Source: Cryptomeria japonica (Eukaryota > Streptophyta > Pinopsida > Cupressales > Cupressaceae). Taken from it: DNA of 64,000 nucleotides. The notes below the pieces were generated by a model that ran no database searches, was not told where the DNA came from, and saw nothing but the letters and a program-made list of their open reading frames with translations. The stretch covers positions 661,364,438-661,428,437 of the forward strand of contig NC_081414.1 of NCBI RefSeq assembly GCF_030272615.1, written 5' to 3'. Below are positions 32,329-44,278 of this stretch, one piece after another. Both the position numbers and the translations under genes were made by a program. Within the stretch, counting starts at the first letter, position 1, and every line of letters starts with the position of its first letter.

Positions 32329-33625
32329 TGTAGACACATAAATCTATCCACTAATTAATTTAATATTTAATATTTGTTTAATACACTCATATTCTTCTAA
32401 TAATTAAATTCACATTTAATTAATTCATTTCATTCTCATTCTTCTAAATTAATTATATAAAATTTCATAAATTTATTTAAATTAAGATTTCTAACTATAG
32501 TCCAGTTATTAATAATTTATTTAACTTCCCCTTTCCTTCTCATTTAAATAAATTAAACATTTATTTAAAATACCTAACCAGATCCCTATTTAAATAAATC
32601 AATATTTATTTAAAAATCTCATCCACTTTCATTCTCCTACAAATGCAAGTTGCACCACTATTTTAATTAAATAAATTATTTAATTAAAAGCCTATTTATC
32701 CTCACCCACTTGCCAAACCCACTTGTTCTCTAACCATTCTTCTAGATTCTTCTAAGCCCTTCTAAATTAGCCTAAACCCCCTTCTAATCAATTGCATAAT
32801 CCTAATCCCAAATTAACCCCCAACTCATCATCTCACCAATTTAAGACTCTTACAAAGTCTTTAATGCTTCCCTTCTTCAACAAGTTAACCCACATGGGTT
32901 TTGTCCCTTTAGTTAAATCCTAACCATGGGTAAACCTTGCACAAGAGTTTACCCATTGGGCAAAACTTTACCATCGGATAATAACTTTATCCAATAACCC
33001 AACCACATGAGGTTACCCTCAAGTCCCCACAAGCATTAAATGCTTCTTCCCTCTCCTCTCAAGCCCTCTCATATTGACACTTGTCAACATGGGATTGGTT
33101 TGAAAAGTATCACATAGATTGAAGATCATGCAATCCTAACCCTCCACAAGCCAAATCAATCTTGACTATTCATTCAACCATTTTGCCTATAAAAGGAGCC
33201 TCATTACTCAAGCAAAGGAGGAAGCATTTTTAGCATTGTTATTATACTTGCATGGACATTTTACTTAATTTTTCTCATAGAAACATTACTATTTGCATTA
33301 GCATAGCAATAAGAGTTCATATTCAACCATTTCAATACTCCATTTAGCATCCATGGTTTCATGCTAAACTGAGAGCTACACTCACACATTTGGAACTTGG
33401 AGAGGAGAAAAACAAGGGAGAGCTATCAAAGGGCATCATTGGGGGCATCTAAGGAAATCTCTTCTCTCTTCTTTTTCTTGTGTTATGCTTCATTTACATG
33501 CTTTTTAATCTCTTTTGGTATGCATTTTGGAGGTTTTGGTTCATTTGGATTGTGTTTGTTTTGGTTGAAGTTAACATTCTAACCTATGAGCTCTTGGTTT
33601 TGATTGTCCTCTTTCATGTGCATCA
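32329..33625 (+). repeat. 5' LTR of a TGGCGCCCACC-primed gypsy element
   Basis: It begins TGTAGACACATAAATC, a start I associate with long plant gypsy LTRs, and ends GTGCATCA followed by TTT and a primer-binding site. A TATA box, GCCTATAAAAGGAGCC, lies near 33186. The middle and right parts parallel 1-810. About 1.3 kb. Confidence 0.72.
33182..33198 (+). promoter_or_regulatory. TATA box in the gypsy LTR
   Basis: TGCCTATAAAAGGAGCC at the position equivalent to CCTATAAATAGAGC at 339-352 in the first LTR of this kind. Confidence 0.65.
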
Positions 33626-33628
33626 TTT

Positions 33629-33645
33629 TGGCGCCCACCTTGGGG
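33629..33645 (+). other. Primer-binding site TGGCGCCCACCTTGGGG
   Basis: It lies three bases after the LTR end. TGGCGCC-type sites are usual in non-chromovirus (Tat/Athila-like) plant gypsy elements. Confidence 0.8.
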
Positions 33646-36298
33646 AGTTTGTCCCATTTTTAATACTAACAAGTTAAGATTTTTATAAAAATAAAAAATT
33701 GAATCTTGCATATTTGCACGCATAGGTTGCGTTTTGGCACTCTTGTCGCCTGTTATAGCGCTTTTGTTCTGAGTTTGGCACCTTGTCTAGTCTTTATTCT
33801 AGCACCTTTGTCTTACTCTAGCGCTTTTGTAACTTCTTATAGCACCTTTGTATTGTTTTGGCACTTGTGTTGCTTCTTATAGCGCTTTTGTCATGATTCG
33901 GTGTTTTTGCTCTAGTGTAGCGCTTTTGTTCTCTATTTAGCACTTTTTGTTTCCATCAAAATAGTACTTTTGTAACAAGCAAAGAACTCTTTTTTATAAC
34001 ATAAAGCAAAAAAAGTTAGGCTTGTAAGCCCACAATCTTGACTAACTTTTTAAAGGTTTTTGCAAGTACTAATGTTTGTTGCAAGTCCAAAGGAGTTAGA
34101 ATAGATTTTTGCTTAATTTTTTTCAAAGTTTTCATTTAACAAAGGGTAAAAATAATTCACTTATTTTTCTTGCAAAGGTATCACACTGCATTTTTGTAAT
34201 GATAAAAAGGAACCTCACCTTTTGTTTGGTGCTTTAAAAAGAATATCACCTTCTTTTCTTGCAAAGGTTAAAAAGAACCACAAAACAAACCTTTCTTTTT
34301 TGCAAGCAATTGACATTGTCTTTTTGGTGAAAAATAAAAAGAACAAACCAAATTTTATTTTTGTTACAAAGGGATAAAAGAAGACAAGCCACATTTAAGG
34401 TAAAAAGAACAAGCCACCTTTTCATTTGTTACGAGGTTTATTTTCTTACAATGGTTTTTAAAGTTTTTTAAAATTCATTGTTGCAATTTTTGGGCTTAAA
34501 AAGAATATTCACTATTGCTATCTTGGATGAAAAGACCACCATGTTTTGTTGGAGCAATATCTCCAAATAGCAATTAGATCACACTACAATGAGGGGATAA
34601 AAAAAAAACTTGTCTACTGTGCTTCGAAAGTGACAAGTATATGCTCTCCCCTCAATTGAGTGATCAAAAAGCCAAACTCACTCTTGTTTTTCTTTTATTG
34701 CAATTAAGATAAATCCTTTAGCAGACTTGTCCTCCCGAGAAGCCCATAAGGCCGATGAGAAGAGAACGACCTAAGTGGGGAATGACTAATGCCAATTATT
34801 CCAACCCGCTATAATCAAATGTGAATTGTGATGAAAATCACATCCAATGGTTTTGCTCATTGATTATCCTTCCCCCAGTATCATTGAGATACGTAAAGCC
34901 TTCATTCTAAATGTTGGGAAGCCTCCTAAAAGAGTTTATCATTCAAGACCAAACGGATGCCTTACTAAAAATCTTTAAGAGTAGAAGCCAAACTAAGTCA
35001 GTTATCCAAACATTTCTAATATCACAGTGAAAGGGTGGGAAACAATCTGCACCCTAGACACTCACCATACATCTCCCAAGAAAATGATCCAATTGAGGAG
35101 AAATTCTCTTTGGTTCAACTTCTAGAAAAAGGAAAAAAAACAGGTGCACCTTAGGGTGTGACAAGGTTGTTTGAGCTGAAGGAGTATTAGGATGTGGGCT
35201 ATGATATTATGAATGACCTTTTTGACCTTAGAAGAGTCTAAATGATTTGTATTTAGATTTTTCAAAAACCTAAGAAAATCAAAAGAGGATTTGAAAAGAT
35301 CTTAAACATACACATCACCTTCAAATCAAATTTATCAAAGAAAAGAAGTGGTGCTTGTGTGCTTGACGTATCTTCTTGTCAAAGAATCAAACATTTAAAA
35401 CAAGTCACACCTCAACAATGATCTAAATAAACAAAATAAACATTCTTGAAAAATCCATCAATGCTTCATGTTTGGAAATCTCTCAAATACGCCAAGAAAT
35501 CAATTTATCGACAAACCAAAAAGAAGCAAAGTGAAAAGAAAAGAAGCTTTTGTTAAAACACCGCACCTTCCTCCATCACTATCATGATTTTTCTCATGGT
35601 TTCACTTATGATTTTAAACTATAACCCCTCACATCACAAGCTTTCTTTCAAAGAAGGGCTCTATCATATCATCACAATCATAGTCAATGCATTCCTCCAT
35701 CATACATTCCACAACCCACAATCACTTATTAGAGATTCCTAGATTCATCTTTACTCTTCTTCATTTTCTTGAGTCATTCTAAACACATCTTCATCAAATT
35801 CACAAATCATTTAGAAGAAATTCCTAGGTTCAATATTTCATCTTCTCCATTTTTCAATCAAAATACACCTTCTATATTTTCCACCAACTATTAAGGTTTT
35901 ACACTCATTCCAAAACATCAAAAATTCATTCAACTCTAAAAAAAAGAGGTTTTGTCCTTCGTTCTTTTGGATATTTCTAATCACAAATAAAAAATACTCT
36001 CTAAGTGTGTCTCTACATCTAGTATAAATCATCCTAAGGGGCATCAATAAGCATCTAGATAGGTTAAAACTAGTTCATGAGTGCATCCTCTCATAGCTAG
36101 GTAGCTTGTGCTTGTAACAACACAAACCTTGCTCCACCTCATCTCATAATTGTTGAAATCCAAGCAAGCAATCTTAAAAAGGACTTTGTTAAGATCCAAC
36201 CCTTAGTAAAAGCGATCACTCATCCATAAAAAATTTCAATCTCATTATCACCATCAACAAATCTTGTAATCATAAGAAGGGAAGCAACCACCCACTTT
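33646..36298 (+). other. Degenerate leader/internal region without open frames
   Basis: No coding region could be followed. 33728-33980 is a minisatellite of TAGCGCTTTTGT-like units. 34180-34450 repeats AAAAAGAAC and TTTGCAAAGG words. 34720-35060 is more balanced ('gagaagagaacgacctaagtgg') and reads like leader sequence of large gypsy elements. The strand is that of the LTR to its left. It ends at the next LTR start at 36299. Confidence 0.5.
33728..33980 (+). repeat. Minisatellite of TAGCGCTTTTGT units
   Basis: About ten degenerate units of (T/C)(T/A)AGCRCYTTTGT, 20-30 bp apart, separated by short T-rich spacers such as TCTTAC and ACTTCTTA. Confidence 0.85.
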
Positions 36299-39200
36299 TG
36301 TAATAACCCATTGTTACTTAATCCAAAAAAAATCTCAACTAATTTTTTTTAATTTACTTAGTAAATATTGATTACTTGGTCTTACTTATTCTGAATTATG
36401 TTTGATTCAATCGCATACTCTGGGCATCTATCCAATTGGATTAGGCATTCATCCATCTAGGATGAGCATCTAACCATACAGGTTAGGCATCTATCCATAT
36501 GGGATAGGAGGTTTCATCTATCCAATATGGGATAGGCATCTATCCAAACAAGGTAGGCATCTATCCAACTTGGGATAGGAGGTTCTCTAGCTAGAGACTT
36601 AGACTCATCGGGCCCATCCCGGTCCTGAGTCACTCACTAAGAACTACACTCCTCTAATAGGAGTGCACTGAGGTCGCCGTCCTTAGGAGCAAATAAAAAA
36701 CATAATGCAAGCTTGAATTCCACCTCGGAATTTGGCTTAAAGCCTCGGGAAGTCAAGCGAATCCATACGGGATTCCTGCTGAGTATGTGTTGAATTAATT
36801 TTTCTTTACTTTCCCTTATCTTTCAATTAGGAGACTTCGCAATCCATCTACTTTACCAAATCCTAGACCCCATCCCCGAACGCTTGAGTACTAGGAACAA
36901 CTTCGTCCCTAGACTGCCTACATACTCGTTTCGACACGGGATCAAGGCATAAAGTATGTAGTTATGTTTTCTAGTCTATGGTTTAATGTAAACTATTTTG
37001 GTGGGTACACAACCCTTTCTAGGGTCAATGTCCCAGACAGTTTCTCTTTGGTTGCTACCCATGATGGTAGCTCTATAGCAAAAAGGCTCAAGGTGGCCTT
37101 CCACTTGTGGCCTAAGATAACTAAGTCCTATTTTCTATTAAATATGTCACCCTTAATCCATTATCAATCATTGAAATCACCAAGACAAAATAAATTTCCA
37201 AAAATCATAACACACAACCAAACCCTAACGGGGTTTTCTGAGGTTTAACTGAGCGGATGTAAATTCATTTTAGATTTTATCTTTTTAGATTATAGATCCA
37301 AGGGGGATTACCCGACCCTTGGATTTAACTTCCAAATGAACCTTATTTCTCCCTAACAATTTAGAGCGACGATGCCACAAACATCGTTGTTGCAGCTTTA
37401 TTAGGCATTAAGTGCAGTAGTTCAACACGACGGTATTACTCGTAAGCATGACCCAGAGGCACCATAGATACCGAGCGCTGCTAAGGTTTTTGGTTTCGAC
37501 TCCTCTTGTTTAGTTTCCTAACTAGGAATTTTAACTTTGAATTTATGAATCTTAAGTAAAGTAATATACTATTACAACCATGAAAAAGAAACCATAATAT
37601 ACAAGGAATTATTGCTTGAAATTTAAAATAAGATATAAATCTTTGCGTGACTGAAAGTAACACAATCAAATCATCTACTTTGGAAAAACTATGATAATAA
37701 TTAAAATTCTAAAACTTGAACTAAATGCATGAAAGTACTATTCATTTGAAAACTATGATACTTATATAAGATAGCTTATAAAAATGTACATTACACTTTA
37801 AGCATAAATCCTAATACATCGAAGGTACTAGATTGTTTGAAAGAAAATTAAATGATTAAATAACAAGACTTTGGAAAAGAAATTAACATTTACTTGTTGA
37901 AGGAAAAAAAATTACTTAATAATAAGCTTCAAATAACCACATTACTTTTAAGTACCAAAGTTTGAACTTAAGATTAGAAGAGAGTCTAATTACTTGCCAA
38001 TTAACCAATATAAGGAAAGCTCCTAAAGTAATATACTAATACAACCATGAAAAAGAAACTATAATAAGGTCTATTTTAGTAATATCTTGCAAAACAATAG
38101 CGATTTTGGTTCCATTTCCATTTGCTAAAAACTATGGTTTCTTTACATCTTAATTAATACAAGTGTTCTTCCAAATAGATTATACCATTCAGTATGAAGA
38201 TTTAACTATGAAATTCTCCTCTAAGTTTAAATGTCAATAAATTCATTTATTTGCAATATAAATATGATTACTTCTTTTTACTAGTCATGAGTGCTTCTAA
38301 AGCTTGTCTACGCTCATTAGCCTTGTATACTTTGTATCTTGAAAACTAACTCTCGTAAAGGTATGTTCAATGTTCAACTTCTTGAATTGAGGAGAATTTT
38401 TACTAAGCATAAATTAATTTTGCTTGAAATACATAAAAAGGGTAACCATGAGTCTAAACTCATTTACTTGGTAGGTAAATTCTTTTGACCTTTAATACTT
38501 GCACTATTTTGAAATATACAAAAAGGTACTTTAAAATCCAATAAATAAATAAACAAATAACTTAGATATTTGAAATGTATTAAATGCCTTGGGAAAATCT
38601 TCTTACTACTAGGTACTACTAAATAGAGACACTTGAAGAAAAAGAACCAATAGTATAGAATAAGTGTATCATTGGTGAAATATCATTTTCCCTAAAGGAT
38701 TAATCACCTCTTAATTTATTTATTTTTCTTTAATAAACAAACTTTACTATACACTAAAGAATAAATCCCTTCTTATAAGAGTAGGTTATAAATTTAATTT
38801 CAACTATAAATTAATTCTATCGAGATAAATAAATTTTAACTAAATAAACCCCTTAGTATATATACAAAAATAAATTTTAATTGTAAATCCTAATTGTATT
38901 TTACTTTTTAATAAAGCCCCCCCCTCCTCTCTTTTTTTTCATTATTACTAACTTCAAAAAAAAAAAATTAAATTTTAACGATGTAAACAAACTATATAAA
39001 AATTGATTCTAATAAATTAAAATTCATTCATTAAACAATTAATAAGTTATGATTTAATTCACTCAACTCGAATCAATGCAAACCATATTGACAAGATGTT
39101 ATTTATAATCAATTAGTACCAATTTTAAGACAACATATACCAATATTGCTTTATAACCTAAACTTATTATAGTCAACTATATGTAATATATCAATTATAT

Positions 39201-39590
39201 TAATAATTTATAAATAACTAAATTAAAAACAAAATTGTAAAAATAACAGCAGTTATACCAATTGATATAACATGCTTGTGATGCCATAATAACTTTACAT
39301 GTCTGAAACTTAATTGACATTAATTCTTAAAAGGTCTATATATAAGTGTTTATACTATTTTTTTAATGTATTTATGTATATATTGATTTTATCTGAGTTT
39401 ATATAAAATAAATAAATAAATAAATAGGGATAGACTTAGGAATTAAATAATGTATTCACTGAAAGATATAATTGATTTACAAAGACCAATAAGTGAAAGA
39501 AGAATGAAAAATAAAAAATAAAATTTATCTGTGACGCATTCTGGGATGGGTAAATAGTCTTTATTTTTAATTTTTTTCTCACAAAAGTGA
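36299..39590 (+). repeat. Second copy of the family A LTR (right end unresolved)
   Basis: It starts TGTAATAACCC like 951. Shared landmarks with the first copy are 'gattcaatcgcatactctgggc', 'gtcctgagtcactc', 'gcactgaggtcg', 'ttccacctcggaatttggc', 'gggggattacccg' and 'gatgccacaaacatcg', colinear as far as about 37500. It contains about 430 bp (36815-37245) that the first copy lacks. 37500-39590 is AT-rich non-coding DNA. I cannot find its GGGTTATGACA end or a target duplication (left flank ACTTT). Confidence 0.75.
36415..36600 (+). repeat. Minisatellite GGATAGGCATCTATCCAA
   Basis: Six to seven units of about 24-26 bp in which GGATAG and CTATCC are inverse to one another, with variable four- to seven-base spacers. 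The equivalent, more decayed array in the first copy is at 1047-1200. Confidence 0.88.
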
Positions 39591-40372
39591 TATTATTCAG
39601 GGAGAAGAAGAAAATATGTTCCCGGGGAGATAAAAAATTTCTTGAATAGATACAATTAAATTAGTTCATTTTCTCATAGAAGTGATATTATTCAGGGAGA
39701 AGAAAAATACATGTTCCCAGAGAGATTATTTTTTTCTTGAATAGATGATCAAGGATATGTTCACAGGAAAACAATTAAATTAATTCATATTCTCTCAAAG
39801 AAATGATATTATTCAGGGAGAAAGAAAAACACATGTTCCTAGGGAGATAAAAAATTTATTGAATAGATGATCAAGTATATATTCAGAGGAAAACAATTAA
39901 ATTAATTCATATTCTCTCAGAGAAATGATATTATTTAGGGAGAAAGAAAAACACATGTTCCCAGAGAGATAAAAAATTATTGAATAGATGATCAAGTATA
40001 TATTCATAGGAAAACAATTAAATTAATTCATATTCTCTCAAAGAAATGATATTATTCAGGGAGAAAGAAAAACACATGTTCCCAGGGAGATAAAAAATTT
40101 ATTGAATAGATTATCAAGTATATATTCACAGGAAAACAATTAAATTAATTCATATTCTCTCAGAGAAATGATATTATTCAGGGAGAAAGAAAAACACATG
40201 TTCCCATGGAGATAAAAAATTTATTGAATAGATGATCAAGTATATATTCATAGGAAAACAATTAAATTAATTCATATTCTCTCAAAGAAATGATATTATT
40301 CAGGGAGAAAGAAAAACACATGTTCCCAGGGAGATAAAAAAAATTATTGAATAGATGATCAAGTATATGTTA
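39591..40372 (+). repeat. ~122-bp tandem satellite, about 6.5 units
   Basis: TATTATTCAGGG recurs at 39591, 39686, 39807, 39929, 40050, 40172 and 40294. The first spacing is 95 bp, the rest 121-122 bp. Units contain ACACATGTTCCCAGGGAGAT and ATTAAATTAATTCATATTCT. The phrase before each ATG alternates CAAAGAAATG / CAGAGAAATG over five successive units. No coding potential. Confidence 0.97.
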
Positions 40373-41142
40373 GAGAAAGAAAAAAAAAATTAAATTATTC
40401 ACAAAGAGCGCGAGAGTAAAATTTATTTACACAAAAGGAAGATTATATTTATAGATGTTTACATAGAGGAACAATTTTACAAGTATAAACATATTAAGTG
40501 CATAATCACCACATAGCACAATAACAACACAAGCGGAAGACTTACACTAGAATTCCTTAAGGGTTACCAATGAAGATTTAACCAAAAGATAAATTCCACA
40601 ATAATGATTAATCCAATAATCCATCATTAACACAATGAACATAAGAAGCCATATGCAATAACAGATACACCACTGAAAGATTGAAAGGATACAACATAGT
40701 TTCTCTTCAATAAGCATTTACACATATCATAAAGGAAACTGATAAATAACATCCCAAACATAGGATTACATTGCTCTTCCAATACATGGCTCTCAATATA
40801 TATATATAAAGTTACAACTTAACCAAATACAAGGTTACATAAGATCATGATACAATGACCACATAGGTCTCCAAATAACAATAATCTTCAAACATGAGAT
40901 AAGAATGAGTCATGTACCATAGGAACATCTGCGAAGACAATCCCCACATGAAGGTACGAACAAGAACATCCGATGGGAAGTGGCACTACCACCCGACCAT
41001 GTAATTCCCAAAATGGAATCACCCCACTGTGCTAGGAGATAGCAAAGGACCCTCAAGCAAGCAAAAGCATGACATGGACGACAGACAATACGACACCATA
41101 TCACAATACGACTCCACAATAATCCAGGTGACTCAACATCAC

Positions 41143-41325
41143 AATACACAAGTGACACGACTTCACACACACACAAGTGAATCGACATCACAAAATACAA
41201 GTGAAACGACTTCACACACACAAGTGAATTGACATCATAAAACATAAGTGACACGACTTGACACACACACAAGTGAATCGACATCACAAAATACAAGTGA
41301 ATCGAAATCACAAAACACAAGTGAC
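41143..41325 (+). repeat. 24/48-bp minisatellite CAAGTGAMWCGACWTCACA
   Basis: Half-units of about 24 bp alternate between CAAGTGAATCGACATCACAA and CAAGTGACACGACTTCACAC, giving a 47-49-bp double unit (AGTG(A/C)(A/C)ACGACTT starts at 41151, 41200 and 41247). Confidence 0.92.
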
Positions 41326-42394
41326 CCTAAAGAGAGAGTGTCATCACATAGCTTATAATAGTTACCATGGTCGGCCTCCATAGGTCCCGGCTCACTATCC
41401 TGGTAACCTTTCCCGAACCTCCAGCTCCAACTAAATCTCATGCGGACCCTACCAGCCTTTCGTGAAGACAAGGTGGTCAGTTTGCCATTCCAGGCCTTCT
41501 CACTACATTATGAGCCTCAATACAAGCACTCACCTATGCGCGAGGTACAATATCTTATTTAATGTTTATGAACTACCCACCTAATCAATTAATTAGATTA
41601 TCACTTATTATCTTACTTTCGATGGGTCATCCTGCCAACCTCTTTGGGTGCAACCCCCAATTGAAAGCCACTCTCTCAAAGGACACTAAACAAACATGGT
41701 CACTCCACGAGGACCCTATGGTGAAGCAGACAGCCACAACACCACTATCCAAATACAAGTGGTCAAAACAAGGACATATTGACTCTTGGTTACCCATAAG
41801 GCAAGGTCACTACATGGTTAAGACAATGAAGTCATCACATATCACTTGGTCAAAGGTACCGATTACGCCACCACAAGACGACTGAACCATAGACCAGAAA
41901 TACCACAATACAACTATTTGCAATGGAAAGCTAAATACACTAAGTCCGCACTCAGACAATCTTTGAGAAAATCAACATCATAAGCACTTGCAAATTCATT
42001 GCTTGAAAATTAAATAAAACACTCCTTTACGACATTCACATCTATTTAATTTCCAAATCAATATTCCATCAAGGATAGAATTCACATTAAATATTCAAGC
42101 GAATAAAACATGAATTCCTAATAGGCATTTTAACCCATTTCCAGAATATATCCAAATTAACCAATTTGAATCACTAATTCATGCCTTGATTTTCATAAAT
42201 AAATTTATTAACCCACATAATAAAAATCACATGAAAATCACTATTTAATTAATCATGAAAGCCACTTTTAAATATTTCATTTTATAAAAAATTAACTTCA
42301 TAGCACATACTCGTTTGAACCGGTAAGGGTACAAGGTCAAGCGAGGGTCAGGGCCAACCCGCAGTAGTGTTGTTGGTGAAGCAGCAGACACTAT

Positions 42395-42545
42395 CTGATG
42401 GTAGTACTGCTACTGTTGGTAGAAGACCTACCAACTGGTAGTGCTGCTACCAACCGGTAGTGCTGATAGCAGCTGCTACCAACCGGTAGCAGTACTACTG
42501 ATCGGTAGTACTGCTACCGCTGGTAGAAGACACTACTGACCTGCG
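42395..42545. repeat. GGTAG/CTACC self-complementary repeat
   Basis: Repeated GGTAGTRCTGCTACC words on both strands, GC-richer than the surroundings. It includes a perfect 14-bp hairpin: GGTAGCAGTACTAC at 42485-42498 and GTAGTACTGCTACC at 42505-42518 around a six-base loop. Confidence 0.93.
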
Positions 42546-44278
42546 TGGTGGGACTAGCCTGCCACGGGGTAAGGTAAGGTCTACGATAAGAAAATAAAAT
42601 ACATGCCTTCCAAAGCATTAAAATCAATAGGCCCAAAATCGTTTAAACATGAAAATGATTCATTCTCTGATCATTTCATGGGAACACACATACACAGTGC
42701 CAAATCCAAATTTCAAATGGATATTTACCAATAAGGTAAATGGTGAAATAAAATCACACAAGAACCCCAAATCTTGGGCAGTTAGATACTAGGAAGCACA
42801 CAACAACTAAATCCAATTCATTCTATTCCAAATAGAAGAGGCAAATCAAGAAGTTGATTTCCAGAACAAATAACAACAACAAATAGAGAAATGATCTATT
42901 TCTTTCCTATATGCAAACATATGGTATGAGTTTCACAAAATCAACAATATCAAACAGTCTTTCTTCCATTCCAATCATTCCATGAGAATCTACAAGAAGA
43001 TTTGCATTTTTCCAACACACAGGAAGCAACTAAAAAAATCAAGTTTAAATTTCAAAACAAGAAGAGATTATCCAACCTTACGCAAACTAAAAGAAAAATG
43101 ATGGATGAATCCCAGTCCTTGCAAACCAAATCAAATTCCAGCTCCTCCTTCAAAATTGTTTTCCCAATTTTTCTTCCAAATTTTCTGCTCTCCCCATTCC
43201 TGTGAATTTCCAAAATTATATGGGAAAAATCATTTCAACCTAAACTTTCTAGGTTAAAAGTTTTCTCCTCCAATCATATTAAAATATGTAAAAAGTAAAG
43301 AGCAATCAGATTTACTCCTTTTTTCCATAAATAATTTTTTTCCAACAATTAAAAAGCAAAGTCAAATGGAAAGGTAAAAGAAAAACTTTTTATTTTTATT
43401 TTCTATTTTCCATAATACTTTCTTTCAACATAGGCATTTAAAACTTAAATGGCTAGGCAATTATTTATTTCCTTTCACAAAATATATAATGTAACTATTC
43501 ACAATAAAAATAAGCCATTTAACCATTTAATCTAGCAATCAAAAAATTAATTAAATCAATAACCTCAATAGCATAATAATTAACTAATTACTCCAACATA
43601 AGATAGCATCATCCATTCAATTAAATAGCCATAAAATAAATGGAAACGCGCAAATGAGGAATGATCAAATGACGACTCACAAATGACCAAACCAAGCACT
43701 ATGACTCGCATACCAGCCAGACGGGAAAGACAACCGATTGACAACACTCACATGAGTGTAATTGCGGGTCAAGATAGGGTCCAACAACTATCTCCTCCAC
43801 TCCCATCAGACATATAAGGCATGCTCAGACTTGTGAAACCAAGTGGAGTCGATACCCCGTACCTACCCGGTACTAGTACCTGCAATGTCCTGCACCAAAG
43901 AGCCACATGTGCATATAGACAAATATATATACAGACACGGTACGCACATCGATGAAGGAGAATCATGATGTTCCCTGTCTCATCGGAGTGAGTGAAGGAA
44001 AATCATCCCCTCGCATCCCATACACATGCAAACACGCAACATATAAATAATGCATCGTACATATAAGGTAAAAGTGTCAGTCCATGATAATGATCCATAA
44101 AAATAACATTAACCATAAGCACTGAGATACTGCATAAAATCATACACCAGAAATCTAGATAAAGCATGAAATAACATCGCATATAATCTGAATCAACATA
44201 CAATAATGTTCCACTAAGCAGTCAACTGAAGTCAATCAAAAACATACAAAAAGAGTCTGGATGAGGAGGGGTACTACA

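Larger units (their letters stand above)
40373..44278. repeat. Unresolved LTR-like DNA ending ...GGGGTACTACA
   Basis: Non-coding, with LTR-like traits. The right end GAGGAGGGGTACTACA resembles the family A end (GAGGGTTATGACA), and retrotransposon gag sequence starts at the very next base. TATA-like runs lie at 40795-40812 and 43920-43934. If read on the minus strand, TGTAGTACCCCTCC...TCTAACA (44278 to 40368) would also be a TG...CA block. I found neither a target duplication nor a partner LTR, so orientation and left border are open. It holds minisatellites at 41143-41325 and 42395-42545. Short frames such as 41029-41232 and 41562-41885 are repeat-derived or unsupported. Confidence 0.5.

Noticed and set aside
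40910-41320. 136-residue Cys/His/Val-rich minus-strand frame
   Set aside because: It is the translation of the 24/48-bp minisatellite, with the repeated phrase SLVCVKSFHLYFVMSIHLCV-like.
41562-41885. 107-residue plus-strand frame
   Set aside because: Lies in LTR-like DNA; no known domain, and base composition does not differ from the surroundings.
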